Assembly (NCBI GenBank): GCA_051418075.1
Contig: JBPRGG010000112.1
Location: 1-64,000 of the forward strand
DNA: 64,000 bases
Origin: JBPRGG01 sp051418075
Lineage (GTDB): Bacteria > Bacteroidota > Bacteroidia > Cytophagales > Cyclobacteriaceae
Direction: 5' to 3'
Shown: positions 24,569 to 33,470 of the stretch, piece by piece
How the letters are laid out: each line of letters begins with the position of its first letter
Numbering within the stretch: the stretch's first letter is position 1
Program-made: the position numbers and the translations under genes
The notes under the pieces: model-generated
The model's input: only the letters and a program-made list of their open reading frames with translations
Databases searched by the model: none
What the model was told of the DNA's origin: nothing

Positions 24569-27019
24569 ATGCTAAAAAATTATCTTACCATCGCCTTTAG
24601 AAATCTTAATAAGTTCAGGTTTTACAGCCTGATAAATATCTTTGGTCTCGCCTTGGGAATTGCAGCCGCCCTGGTCATTTTTCTTTATGTGCAGTTTGAG
24701 TTGAGCTTTGACCGGCACCATGCTAATTCTGATAGGATTTACCGGGTAGATTGGGAATTGAAATTCGGAGACAACTATACCTATAATGCGGCAGTGACTC
24801 CCCCAATGGCCGAAGTACTGGTAAGGGATTACCCGGAAGTGGAAACAGCAGCCAGACTTCAATATTCAGGATCTTTTTACTTTAAACCAGAACAGGAAAA
24901 TTTCAAAGAATGGCAGGTGGTTTATGCTGATAATTCTCTTTTCCACATATTTACCATTCCCTTTATCGCAGGAGATCCGGCTACTGCCCTGATTGAACCA
25001 TATTCCATGGTCATCAGTGAATCCTGCGCTGCCCGTTTTTTCCCTGATCAGGATGCCCTGGGCAAAACCATCATCAAGGATAACCAGGATGCATACACCG
25101 TCACCGGCGTATTTGAGGACATTCCTGAAAACAGTCATTTTCATTATCAGATATTCCTTTCCATGAACGGATTGGATGAATCAAAAAATAACAACTGGAT
25201 CGGAGGCCCCTTTAACACCTACCTGCTTTTAAGACCGGGTGCCGATCCTCAAGAGTTAGAAGATAAATTGCCCACACTGGTGGAAAATTATATCCTACCC
25301 TACGCTAGCTCTGTAGTAGGAAATAGTTTTATTGATCAATTAATGGAGGCGCATAATTATCTTAAGCTTCATTTATTTCCCCTTACAGACATTCACTTAC
25401 ATTCTCATTTGAGAAATGAACTGGAGAGTAACAGCGATATTACCTACGTTTATTTACTTTTAGCCATTGCTATTTTCATTCTGATGGTAGCCATTATCAA
25501 CTTTATGAACCTGACTACTGCCCGATCATCCACCCGGGCCAGGGAAGTAGGCATCCGAAAGGTGATGGGCTCGGGAAAGGGAAAATTGGTATCTCAATTT
25601 CTGATCGAATCTACCATGATCAGCCTGATTTCTTTCATTCTGGCCCTTGGTCTGGCTGAGTTTTTCTTAAATTCATTTAATCAGGTGATCGGGCGTTCAT
25701 TAACTATCCCCTGGGGCAATGCCTGGTTTTATTTATTTATTTTATTGGGTGCAATGGCAGTGGGCATGCTTTCCGGCATTTATCCGGCCCTGGTTTTGTC
25801 CAGGTTCATACCTGTAAAAGTACTGAAAGGTAAAATAATGGCTGAAAATCATGCTCTGTTTATGCGCAGAGGTCTGGTAATCGTACAGTTTTCCATCTCT
25901 ATTTTTTTAATTATCACCACCCTGGCTATGTATCAGCAGATGAATTTTATCAGTAGTAAAAAACTGGGATTTGAAAAAGAGCAGGTAATATTGATCAGGG
26001 ACACTTATCATCTAAATGATAAACAGCCTGTGATCAGGGATGAAATATGTAAATTAAGCTTTATTAAAAACGGGACTATTTCCTCCTTTTTCCCTGGACC
26101 CGGTACATCCAGAAATACTCCGTTAATCTGGAGATATGGTCAGGATCCAACCCCTGAAAACTCAATGAATGCAGAAAAATGGACGGTAGATTATGATTAC
26201 ATCCCAGCCATGAATATGGAAATCATAGAAGGACGAAATTTTTCCCGGGAATTTGCCTCAGACTCTAATGCCGTCATTTTGAATGAAACTGCAGTAAAGC
26301 AGCTTGGACTGGCCCCTGATCCTATCGGAAAAAAAGTATCGCTGTTTAAAGATCATCCTGATGGTTCTCAGGACCGCAGCAGGCAAGAGCATTGGACCAT
26401 TATTGGAGTAGTGAAGGATTTTAATTTTGAATCACTGCGACAGGATGTGGGACCATTGGGATTATTTTTTGGTACAAGCAGTCGAGGTTTTATGGCCTTT
26501 CGTTTTACCACTTATGAAACAGATCAGGTGATCAGCGCCATTCAAAGGATCTGGAAAGAATTGGCCACAGATGAACCTTTTAATTATTCGTTTCTGGATC
26601 AGGATTTTGCTAAAATGTATACCAGCGAAAAAAGGCTGGAAAGACTCTTTATTTTGTTTTCCGGCCTGGCTCTGGCAATTGCCTGCCTGGGATTATTTGC
26701 CCTTGTATCTTATTCCACTGAACAAAGATCAAAAGAAATCGGCGTTCGAAAAGTATTGGGAGCTTCTGTAAATCAGATCGTTCTGCTACTTTCCCGGGAA
26801 TTCAGCCGACTGATCCTGTTTTCCTTTTTTCTGGCCGCTCCATTAGCCTGGTATGGCATCTACTGGTATTTTCAGCAATATGCCTATAAAACCCAGATCA
26901 GTTTGCTGGTTTACCTGGGTGCAGGCCTGATGGCCTTTATACTGGCAGGAATTACCATGTTTTATCAGTCTGTAAAAGCAGCTAATGCCAACCCGGTACA
27001 AACTTTACAGAGCGAATAA
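24569..27019 (+). CDS. MacB/FtsX-like ABC transporter permease (816 aa)
   Basis: Fourth permease of this type, alone on the plus strand. Layout: helix at about 20-42, periplasmic MacB_PCD-like domain to about 275, FtsX block with AREVGIRKVMGS (about 330) and further helices to about 425, second periplasmic domain (about 440-690), second FtsX block with KEIGVRKVLGA (about 725). It begins MLKNYLTIAFRNLNKF. It is closer in its motifs to the 127-2538 protein (both have NSHFHYQ/NSHLQLD-type and STAKS/TTARS segments) than to the tandem pair. No ATPase domain. Confidence 0.93.
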   Translation: MLKNYLTIAFRNLNKFRFYSLINIFGLALGIAAALVIFLYVQFELSFDRHHANSDRIYRVDWELKFGDNYTYNAAVTPPMAEVLVRDYPEVETAARLQYSGSFYFKPEQENFKEWQVVYADNSLFHIFTIPFIAGDPATALIEPYSMVISESCAARFFPDQDALGKTIIKDNQDAYTVTGVFEDIPENSHFHYQIFLSMNGLDESKNNNWIGGPFNTYLLLRPGADPQELEDKLPTLVENYILPYASSVVGNSFIDQLMEAHNYLKLHLFPLTDIHLHSHLRNELESNSDITYVYLLLAIAIFILMVAIINFMNLTTARSSTRAREVGIRKVMGSGKGKLVSQFLIESTMISLISFILALGLAEFFLNSFNQVIGRSLTIPWGNAWFYLFILLGAMAVGMLSGIYPALVLSRFIPVKVLKGKIMAENHALFMRRGLVIVQFSISIFLIITTLAMYQQMNFISSKKLGFEKEQVILIRDTYHLNDKQPVIRDEICKLSFIKNGTISSFFPGPGTSRNTPLIWRYGQDPTPENSMNAEKWTVDYDYIPAMNMEIIEGRNFSREFASDSNAVILNETAVKQLGLAPDPIGKKVSLFKDHPDGSQDRSRQEHWTIIGVVKDFNFESLRQDVGPLGLFFGTSSRGFMAFRFTTYETDQVISAIQRIWKELATDEPFNYSFLDQDFAKMYTSEKRLERLFILFSGLALAIACLGLFALVSYSTEQRSKEIGVRKVLGASVNQIVLLLSREFSRLILFSFFLAAPLAWYGIYWYFQQYAYKTQISLLVYLGAGLMAFILAGITMFYQSVKAANANPVQTLQSE

Positions 27020-27123
27020 GCCTTTTTTTGGAATATTACAGAGTCAAAAACAAATTCTTTTTATTGGAACATTACCATCTAAACTATGCCCGCAGATGCT
27101 GGTCATGATTTATAAAAATCTCA

Positions 27124-28062
27124 CTAATCTTTTACCACAAAGTTGTAAATCATCAGGGACACTTCAGCCATCACTTGTTCCACCTGTTTAATATCTTCTA
27201 CATTTCTGGATAGCATCACCAGCACGTATTTATCACCTCCAGGGGTAATTATAATACCTGAATCATGCCTTACATTTGATAATTCTCCGGTTTTGTGAGC
27301 CACTTTTACCGCTTCAGGCAATTTGGCCGGAATCATCTCCCGGTCATGCTGTTGCAGCAGGATATCGATCATTTCCTGGCTAGCGGTTTCACTTACCACC
27401 TCAAGTTTAGCTATCACATCAAATATTTTCATCAGGTCGTAGGCGGTGGTAATATTACTCAATCCTGCCTGGTAGGCTTTCATATCCTCCACTCCCCGCA
27501 ATACCAGGATATCAGGGGCTCCTAATTGACGCATGGTGGCTGTCACATTTTTAGCTCCCACCTTTTCAATGATGAGGTTGGTGGCCAGATTGCTGCTGTG
27601 AATGATCATATCAATCATCAGATCCTTTATAGGCCTTTCCTGGTCCATCAAATCATAAAGCTTCTCTCCTCCATCCCGGCTTACCTCTAAGCTGTATTCA
27701 CTGCTATCTACTATACTTTTGAACTGGTTTTTAATCAGTATGGAATCATTGAGCGAAAACCTGCCCTGTTCAGCTTGCTTATAAACTTCAATCATTACCG
27801 GTGTTTTCATAGTGGAAGCGGCATGGACGGTCTCTTTTTCATTGATCAGGATGGTCTGACTGGTGTCGGCCAGGTTTTTAAAGGCCAGGGCAAATTCAGC
27901 CGGAATTTGGTCGAATTTAGCCTGAATGGAATCACGTAATTGATCGATTGTTTGCAATTTTTCCTGTTTTTGTGGTTGACATGCCAATAAGAATAAAATG
28001 AGCAACAAGTCCCTAACCAAACTGTGCCATTTTTTCCAGTAATTTTTGAAATCGGGCTTCAT
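27124..28062 (-). CDS. class A beta-lactamase-like serine hydrolase, lipoprotein
   Basis: Periplasmic lipoprotein (LLILFLLAC lipobox) with a Beta-lactamase2-type domain. The nucleophile motif is S-T-M-K in AASTMKTPVM; the SDN-type motif reads S-S-N in IHSSNLATN; K-T-G appears in VAHKTGELSN; and a glutamate in LRGVEDM lies where class A Glu166 is expected, though the surrounding RxExxLN consensus is not kept. It may be a true beta-lactamase or a related transpeptidase/esterase-like hydrolase. From ATG 28062 (312 aa) it overlaps the end of the aldo/keto reductase gene by 50 bp; a TTG at 28020 would reduce overlap to 8 bp and still leave a full lipoprotein signal. Confidence 0.8.
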   Translation of the reverse strand: MKPDFKNYWKKWHSLVRDLLLILFLLACQPQKQEKLQTIDQLRDSIQAKFDQIPAEFALAFKNLADTSQTILINEKETVHAASTMKTPVMIEVYKQAEQGRFSLNDSILIKNQFKSIVDSSEYSLEVSRDGGEKLYDLMDQERPIKDLMIDMIIHSSNLATNLIIEKVGAKNVTATMRQLGAPDILVLRGVEDMKAYQAGLSNITTAYDLMKIFDVIAKLEVVSETASQEMIDILLQQHDREMIPAKLPEAVKVAHKTGELSNVRHDSGIIITPGGDKYVLVMLSRNVEDIKQVEQVMAEVSLMIYNFVVKD

Positions 28063-29005
28063 AAGCTTGATAAAATTTTTGGAGATCATCTGATTTAAGT
28101 ATTTTCAGTGGTTGGGTATTTGAAACAGCCTGGGACTGATTTTTGATACCAGGTATCACGGTTGACACCTGATGGTGACTCAAAATAAAACTCAGAGCCA
28201 GGTGGATAGGTTCCAATTGATAATCCTGGGATATTGGCCAAATATCCTCCAGTTGATCCAGCATTTGGGTCAGCAAAGGTGGGGATAATCTGAAACTGCG
28301 ATGGTCATTTGAAGCAAAGCGGGTATTTTGATTGAATTTACCGGTAAGCAGGCCAAATTGCAAAGGCATACGAGCAATTACTCCCATTCCCTGCTCACCC
28401 GCTTTTTGAATAATGGGCAAGGCTTTTTGATTGATAATATTAAAAACCAGCTGGAAACCTGATCCCAATTGATGGCGAAAAATGTATTCAGCTTCCGGTT
28501 CAGGATCATAGGTATGCAAAGAGATTCCCCAATAGCGGATCTTTCCCTGCTGCTTAAGTTGGTCAAGGGCTTCCAGGCAGCCGCCATTTATCAGGTCCCC
28601 TACTTTGGCTGTGTGCAACTGGTAGTAATCGATGGTTTCCCTTTTTAGCCTTTTCAAACTGCTTTCACAGGCCTGTAAAATATAATCTTTGGAATAATCC
28701 AGTATAATGTTTTGATCGCGATCCAACCGGTGACCCACTTTGGTGGCAATGATCACGTCCTTTCGCGATCCAAATACCTGTCCGATCAGTGCTTCTGAAT
28801 GACCCAATCCATAGAAGTCAGCCGTATCGTAAAAATTGATTCCCCGGTCCAATCCCGATTTCAAGGCTTTAATCGCCGTTTCATCATCCATATCACCCCA
28901 TCCGATGGGTATATCTCCGGCCATGGCCGGACCACCTATGGCCCAGGCGCCAAAACCTACCTGACTTACCTTAAGATCTGTCTGACCAAATTGTCTGTAG
29001 TGCAT
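28013..29005 (-). CDS. aldo/keto reductase
   Basis: Cytosolic NADPH-dependent oxidoreductase of the AKR superfamily with a TIM-barrel fold. MHYRQFGQTDLKVSQVGFGAW is the usual N terminus. The tetrad is visible: Asp and Tyr in NFYDTADFYGLGHSE, Lys in VIIATKVG, and His in YYQLHTAKVG. SLKRLKRETIDYYQLH and RYWGISLHTYDP are further family motifs. The substrate is not predictable. An upstream codon at 29128 would add 41 residues that do not resemble the family, so I start at 29005 (330 aa). Confidence 0.9.
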   Translation of the reverse strand: MHYRQFGQTDLKVSQVGFGAWAIGGPAMAGDIPIGWGDMDDETAIKALKSGLDRGINFYDTADFYGLGHSEALIGQVFGSRKDVIIATKVGHRLDRDQNIILDYSKDYILQACESSLKRLKRETIDYYQLHTAKVGDLINGGCLEALDQLKQQGKIRYWGISLHTYDPEPEAEYIFRHQLGSGFQLVFNIINQKALPIIQKAGEQGMGVIARMPLQFGLLTGKFNQNTRFASNDHRSFRLSPPLLTQMLDQLEDIWPISQDYQLEPIHLALSFILSHHQVSTVIPGIKNQSQAVSNTQPLKILKSDDLQKFYQAYEARFQKLLEKMAQFG

Positions 29006-29356
29006 ATGAATGGTTTCGAATAGAATAGATGTAAAATTAACAAAAAACCACCAAATAGCAGTTTGTATTTTCAGTTCATATGCCCGGAGGGAATTCCAGT
29101 GATTAGTACTCATAGTTTTTCCAGGCAAAAAATAATTGTTATGATAAGAACGATTTTTTTTACGGACGACCGATGACCGCCATTGAATTTCTCTGAACTG
29201 TGATTTATATGAGGACTATGATTGATAGAAAATCAAAGCAGCGATGGCCCTTCAGAAAATGAGGGTGCAGCGGTGTACCGGGCTATAATGGTTACGAGCG
29301 TAAGGGCTGCGAAAGGTGTGGGCATTTTTTCTGTCTTAAATTTTTTTTACTCCATA

Positions 29357-30280
29357 TCATCGCCGATTATCCTGATCATCCAGCATGCTAAGGTAACTTT
29401 CATAGCGGGAGCCGGCAATGGTTCCCGCTTCCAGGCCTTCTAAAACCGCACAACCGGGCTCATGGGTGTGAGTACAATTATAAAACCGGCATTGGCCAAA
29501 CAAATCCCTTAATTCTGGAAAGAAGTGGCTGATCTCTTCCTTATCTATATCAATCAGCCCAAATTCCTTAATACCCGGGGTATCGATCACAAATGTATCG
29601 GCATCCAGCTGAAACATTTCAGCAAAAGTGGTAGTATGCACTCCTTTATCAGCAAAAGTGGAAACATCACCAGTTTTCAACTCCAGGTCAGGTCTGATTT
29701 TATTGAGAATGGTGGATTTACCCACTCCTGAATGTCCGGAAAGCAAGGTCTTTTTATGGTCAAGCTGTTGACGAAACAGGTCCAGGCCTTCCTCTTCCCG
29801 GGCTGAAATCAGCAAACAGGCATAAGATAAATGCTCATAGAATGACTTTAGATAATGATAATAGTTTAACACCTCTTCGGAATAAATATCTGATTTATTA
29901 AATACCAACACGGCCGGGATACGAAAGGCTTCGGCTGCTACCAGGAAACGATCAATAAACCCCAGGGAGGTTTTAGGAAAGATCAGGGTCACAATCAGCA
30001 TGGCCTGGTCCAGATTGGCCGCAATGATATGGCCATGACTGGTTTTGTGAGGTGATTTGCGAATGATATAATTTTCCCGGGGTATTACTTCAGCTATAAT
30101 GCCGGTTTGTTCGGCCTTATTTTCCACCTCAAACTTCACCTGGTCACCCACTGCCACCGGATTGGTCACTTTCACCCCTTTCAGTTTGATCTTGCCCCTT
30201 AAACGACAGCGATATACGATGCTGTCATGCAACACCTCATACCAGGAACCGGTGGAACGAAGTACCAAACCTTCTATCAT
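29357..30280 (-). CDS. rsgA: ribosome small subunit-dependent GTPase RsgA
   Basis: Late-acting 30S ribosome assembly GTPase (307 aa). An N-terminal OB fold (about 1-70) precedes a circularly permuted GTPase domain in which NKSD (G4, about residue 124) comes before the P loop GHSGVGKS (about 179) and DTPG (about 233). The C-terminal zinc-binding region contains a CxxxxC-x-H-x5-C pattern in CRFYNCTHTHEPGC. The gene starts one base after the stop of waaA at 30282 and is presumably co-transcribed with it. Confidence 0.96.
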   Translation of the reverse strand: MIEGLVLRSTGSWYEVLHDSIVYRCRLRGKIKLKGVKVTNPVAVGDQVKFEVENKAEQTGIIAEVIPRENYIIRKSPHKTSHGHIIAANLDQAMLIVTLIFPKTSLGFIDRFLVAAEAFRIPAVLVFNKSDIYSEEVLNYYHYLKSFYEHLSYACLLISAREEEGLDLFRQQLDHKKTLLSGHSGVGKSTILNKIRPDLELKTGDVSTFADKGVHTTTFAEMFQLDADTFVIDTPGIKEFGLIDIDKEEISHFFPELRDLFGQCRFYNCTHTHEPGCAVLEGLEAGTIAGSRYESYLSMLDDQDNRR

Positions 30281-30281
30281 T

Positions 30282-31532
30282 CTAATTTAAAATTTGAGTA
30301 GTCAAGGCCAATATTTTTTCTGTAGCACCTGTATTTTTTCTGATATATTCAGCCGCTTTTGTAGATGCATCACTACGCTTTTCTTCATTATTAAGTAAAT
30401 CTAAAACTTTTTGTTTCAACTCATCCGTTGTACGAATAGGAAAGGCCGCTCCTTCTTCTTCCAATTCAATGGCTTCTTTAAATTTCCGGTTGGTTTCATT
30501 CCTGCCAAAAAAAATGGGCATTCCAAAGGTAGCCGCTTCCAGGGTATTGTGCAGAGCCTGCCGGAAAGCACCTCCGATATATGCCAATTCACCATACTGG
30601 TACAGGGAAGATAACATGCCAATGTTATCAATAATCAGCACCTTCTGGTCCTGCACATTGGCTTCTGAAGCCTGAGAAAACCGGATGCTTTTCACTTCCA
30701 GCTGCTTTTCCAGGCTAATGATCTCATCCTCTTTGATATTATGGGGGGCAATGATATATTTCAAATCCATGACTGGGTCATTGATCATTGGCAGTAATAC
30801 CTCCATATCGCTGGGCCAGGTACTTCCCATAACCATTAAGCGAGATTTTCCTTTAAAAATTGGGGCCAAAGGAATACTTACTGGCTTGCTGCAGATCTGC
30901 TGTACCCGGTCGAAGCGGGTATCTCCTGAAATACTGACCTTATTAAAGTTGATCGAAGCAAGTAACTGAAATGAGACTTTATTCTGAACAAAGATATGAT
31001 GAAAATAATTAAGCAAATTACGATAAAACTTTCCGTATGGCTTAAAAAAAAGCTGATCGGAGCGAAAAATGGTGGAGAAGGAGATCACCGGCACCTGGTT
31101 CTTATGCAATGCTTTCAGATAATGGTGCCAAAATTCATATTTAACAAAGAAGGCAATTTGAGGATTTACTAAACTTATCAGTTTTTTAGCGTTTCCGGTA
31201 TTATCGATGGGAAGATAAAATATATAATCGGCCTTTTCATAATTTTTCCTCACTTCATACCCGGAGGGCGAAAAAAAAGTGAGAAATATTTTATATTGAG
31301 GAAATGCCTCTCTGAATTTTTCCATTACCGGCCGGGCCTGCTCAAATTCTCCCAATGAAGCACAATGAAACCAGGCTATCGGAACGTTGTTGCCTGCCAA
31401 AGCTTTTTCAATCCGTCCTAATAAGCCAATTCTTCCTTTAACAAATTTTCTGGCTTTTTCATTAAATAAAGCAGCCACCCAAACAGACCAGTCATAAAAA
31501 GTAATGATCAGTCGATAAAAAATGTATCCCAT
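30282..31532 (-). CDS. waaA: 3-deoxy-D-manno-octulosonic acid (Kdo) transferase
   Basis: GT30 glycosyltransferase that adds Kdo to lipid A precursors at the inner membrane. An N-terminal anchor helix (MGYIFYRLIITFYDWSV) is followed by a GT-B fold: IAWFHCASLGEFEQARPV with the catalytic glutamate, FLTFFSPSGYEVRKNY, and in the second half MVMGSTWPSDMEVLLP, IIAPHNIKEDEI and AYIGGAFRQALHNTLEAATFGMPIFFG. I start at ATG 31532 (416 aa) rather than 31580 because the intervening DNA is the terminator hairpin of the preceding peroxiredoxin gene. It shares a 1-bp junction with rsgA. Confidence 0.94.
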   Translation of the reverse strand: MGYIFYRLIITFYDWSVWVAALFNEKARKFVKGRIGLLGRIEKALAGNNVPIAWFHCASLGEFEQARPVMEKFREAFPQYKIFLTFFSPSGYEVRKNYEKADYIFYLPIDNTGNAKKLISLVNPQIAFFVKYEFWHHYLKALHKNQVPVISFSTIFRSDQLFFKPYGKFYRNLLNYFHHIFVQNKVSFQLLASINFNKVSISGDTRFDRVQQICSKPVSIPLAPIFKGKSRLMVMGSTWPSDMEVLLPMINDPVMDLKYIIAPHNIKEDEIISLEKQLEVKSIRFSQASEANVQDQKVLIIDNIGMLSSLYQYGELAYIGGAFRQALHNTLEAATFGMPIFFGRNETNRKFKEAIELEEEGAAFPIRTTDELKQKVLDLLNNEEKRSDASTKAAEYIRKNTGATEKILALTTQILN

Positions 31533-31548
31533 AAGGCAAAAATAAAAA

Positions 31549-31570
31549 AACCCTTCTAAAAAGAAGGGTT
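31549..31570 (-). terminator. intrinsic terminator after the 2-Cys peroxiredoxin gene
   Basis: AACCCTTCT (31549-31557) pairs perfectly with AGAAGGGTT (31562-31570) around AAAA. On the minus strand it is followed by TTTTTATT. It lies 27 bp after the stop at 31597 and before the waaA start at 31532. Confidence 0.8.
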
Positions 31571-31596
31571 CTGGATTCATTAAGTTGTTAAGAACC

Positions 31597-32226
31597 TTAG
31601 TGGGAGGATAAATAATCCGCTACACCTTCCCTGGTGGCCTTCATGGCTTCTTTGCCCTGGTTCCAGTTGGCCGGACAAACCTCGCCGTGCTCTTCCACAT
31701 ATTGCAAGGCATCTACCATTCGCAAGGTTTCATCAATATTTCTGCCCAGGGGAAGATCGTTGATCGTTTCATGACGTACAATACCCGCTTTATCTATCAA
31801 AAAAGTTCCCCGGAAAGCCACCGGAGTACCTTCAAATTCCAGTTCATCATTTTCATTATAGATCCAGTCTCCGGCTAACACACCATAATTCTTACTGATG
31901 GTTTTGGCAGTATCTGCTACCATGGGATAGGTGACCCCTTCGATGCCTCCGGCTTTTTTAGGGGTGCTGATCCAGGCAATGTGGGTTTCTTCCGTGTCAG
32001 TAGAACACCCGACAACTACCACATCTCTTTTTTCAAATTCATCCAATTTTTCCTGGAAGGCCAGGATTTCAGTAGGGCATACAAATGTAAAGTCTTTGGG
32101 ATAAAAGAAAAATACTACATATTTATGGCCTACATATTGCTCCAAACTAAATTGCTCTTCAATTTCACAACCGTTAATGACTGCTGGCGCCTTGAAGACC
32201 GGCGCTTTTTTTCCTACAAGTGACAT
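31597..32226 (-). CDS. 2-Cys peroxiredoxin (AhpC/Prx1 type)
   Basis: Thiol peroxidase of 209 aa. The peroxidatic motif FYPKDFTFVCPTE puts the cysteine at residue 50 and the resolving cysteine at 184 in HGEVCPANW, the typical 2-Cys arrangement of obligate dimers. The usual GGLG loop reads GGIEG here and the C terminus lacks a YF motif, features associated with robust, less peroxide-sensitive enzymes. It needs a thioredoxin or AhpF-like reductase, neither encoded nearby. A promoter TTTTG-N20-TAACTTTG (32304-32336) precedes it, and it ends in its own terminator. No OxyR box was seen upstream. Confidence 0.95.
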   Translation of the reverse strand: MSLVGKKAPVFKAPAVINGCEIEEQFSLEQYVGHKYVVFFFYPKDFTFVCPTEILAFQEKLDEFEKRDVVVVGCSTDTEETHIAWISTPKKAGGIEGVTYPMVADTAKTISKNYGVLAGDWIYNENDELEFEGTPVAFRGTFLIDKAGIVRHETINDLPLGRNIDETLRMVDALQYVEEHGEVCPANWNQGKEAMKATREGVADYLSSH

Positions 32227-32303
32227 AGTTAAAAAGTGATTAAAAGTTTAAACATATATAATTAATATTGATCGGGAACTCTACCTGATCGTTTTTAGGG
32301 CTG

Positions 32304-32336
32304 CAAAGTTATCAATTCAAATAATCGCAGACAAAA
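32304..32336 (-). promoter_or_regulatory. promoter of the 2-Cys peroxiredoxin gene
   Basis: Minus-strand TTTTG (32336-32332) and TAACTTTG (32311-32304) are separated by 20 bp, a near-ideal Bacteroidota promoter. Transcription would start near 32297, leaving a leader of about 70 nt before the ATG at 32226. Confidence 0.65.
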
Positions 32337-32643
32337 TATATGATCATTTAAAATTTTATGATATACAGTTTTGTTCAAAAAATTCTTATTGTGGGATAAA
32401 GAAGCAAATAATCTTAAAAATGGCCCATAAAAATCTATGATAAAATGAAATTTTATTCGGTTTTTTCACATAGGTGCCATACAAAAATGCAAGGTTAGCC
32501 ACATCATGCATTTATGATAGGTATATTTTTAATCATAGTTATTATTTATTCTGTTAATCAAATAATATTTATGGCCCTGGTTGGGTTTCATAAAAATGAG
32601 GGTCGGGGCAAAATGGGGTGTAATGTTTTGTCTGTAAAAAAGA

Positions 32644-32672
32644 AAAACCTTTTTGTTATACAAAAAGGTTTT
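32644..32672. terminator. isolated 12-bp terminator-like hairpin
   Basis: AAAACCTTTTTG (32644-32655) pairs perfectly with CAAAAAGGTTTT (32661-32672) around a 5-nt loop. The minus strand continues TTTTTCTTTTTT, the plus strand TTTTCTTC. No annotated gene ends here, so it may end a small RNA or readthrough transcript. Confidence 0.55.
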
Positions 32673-32704
32673 CTTCAATGTTAAACAGGTGTATGAATAA
32701 AATT

Positions 32705-32797
32705 TGTGTTATGTAATAGTATATACCGTTCAAACAAGGAAAGTAACCCAGTACCTGGAAAATTTTTCAATAATTTTTTATTTATGTGTTATGTAAT
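32705..32797 (+). repeat. 14-bp direct repeat TGTGTTATGTAATA, two copies
   Basis: Copies at 32705-32718 and 32784-32797 start 79 bp apart. The repeat is too short for a mobile element and could be a binding-site pair or a local duplication. Confidence 0.45.
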
Positions 32798-32957
32798 ATC
32801 CTTTATCATTAAAGTCATATAGATCATCTTCCTTTAGCTCCTTACCAGCTGATTTTTTATAAAAAGGATCATAAATAGTCTGACCTAATCTATTTTATTT
32901 GATTTACTTCACTGGATTTTTTTTAACTTCGCGGAGAGAATTGATATTTATCTGATT

Positions 32958-33443
32958 ATGATCAAAGTGTTGTTTGTTTGTCTGGGCAATATTTGCCGAT
33001 CTCCCTTAGCTGAGGCTATTTTTATAAAGCAGATCAAGGAAAGAGGATGGGAGAAAAAATTCAGGGTGGATTCAGCCGGCACCTCTAACTACCACATTGG
33101 AGATGAACCAGATCAAAGGACTTTTGAAGTGGCAGAAAAAAATGGATTGACCCTTGATCATTTAGGCCGGCAGATCAAAATAGAAGATTTCAGGGACTAT
33201 GATTATATATTGGCTATGGATCAAAGTAATTATGATGATATCATGTCTTACAAAGCCTATGTGGCCAAAGGTATTCAATTGCCAGAGATTCACCTGATGA
33301 GAAAATTTGAAAATGATGGCAGCCAGAAAGATGTACCTGACCCTTACTTTGGTGGAAGCAGAGGCTTTCAGGAGGTTTACGATATACTGGAAAGAACCAT
33401 TGCCAATTTCTTAGATTACCTGCAGGAAAAACATCCACTTTAG
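32958..33443 (+). CDS. low-molecular-weight protein tyrosine phosphatase
   Basis: Cytosolic phosphatase of 161 aa. The P loop VCLGNICRSPLAEAIF holds the nucleophile Cys8 and Arg14 of the CX5R motif at the very N terminus as in the whole family. The general acid aspartate is in VPDPYFGG near residue 120. Bacterial members control exopolysaccharide tyrosine kinases or stress responses; some act on arginine phosphate. No kinase or capsule gene is adjacent, so the partner is unknown. A weak promoter (TTTG, then TAACTTCG) precedes it. Confidence 0.93.
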   Translation: MIKVLFVCLGNICRSPLAEAIFIKQIKERGWEKKFRVDSAGTSNYHIGDEPDQRTFEVAEKNGLTLDHLGRQIKIEDFRDYDYILAMDQSNYDDIMSYKAYVAKGIQLPEIHLMRKFENDGSQKDVPDPYFGGSRGFQEVYDILERTIANFLDYLQEKHPL

Positions 33444-33470
33444 TCAGCTGCTTATTTTAGTTCATCTGAC

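Larger units (their letters stand above)
32227..32957. other. 731-bp intergenic region with a promoter, an isolated hairpin and a direct repeat
   Basis: Contains the promoter of the peroxiredoxin gene (32304-32336), an isolated terminator-like hairpin (32644-32672) and a 14-bp direct repeat (32705-32718 and 32784-32797). No convincing protein-coding frame; a 38-codon frame at 32571 overlaps the hairpin and is unconvincing. Confidence 0.5.

Noticed and set aside
29006..29128. 41-residue extension of the aldo/keto reductase
   Set aside because: The family N terminus begins at MHYRQFGQTDL; the extension has no counterpart and is probably leader DNA.
32304..32400. Second OxyR box upstream of the 2-Cys peroxiredoxin gene
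   Set aside because: I looked for ATAG-N7-CTAT on both strands of this region and found none.
32571..32687. 38-codon plus-strand frame in the 731-bp gap
   Set aside because: It reads straight through the perfect hairpin at 32644-32672, and its translation is lysine-rich without pattern.
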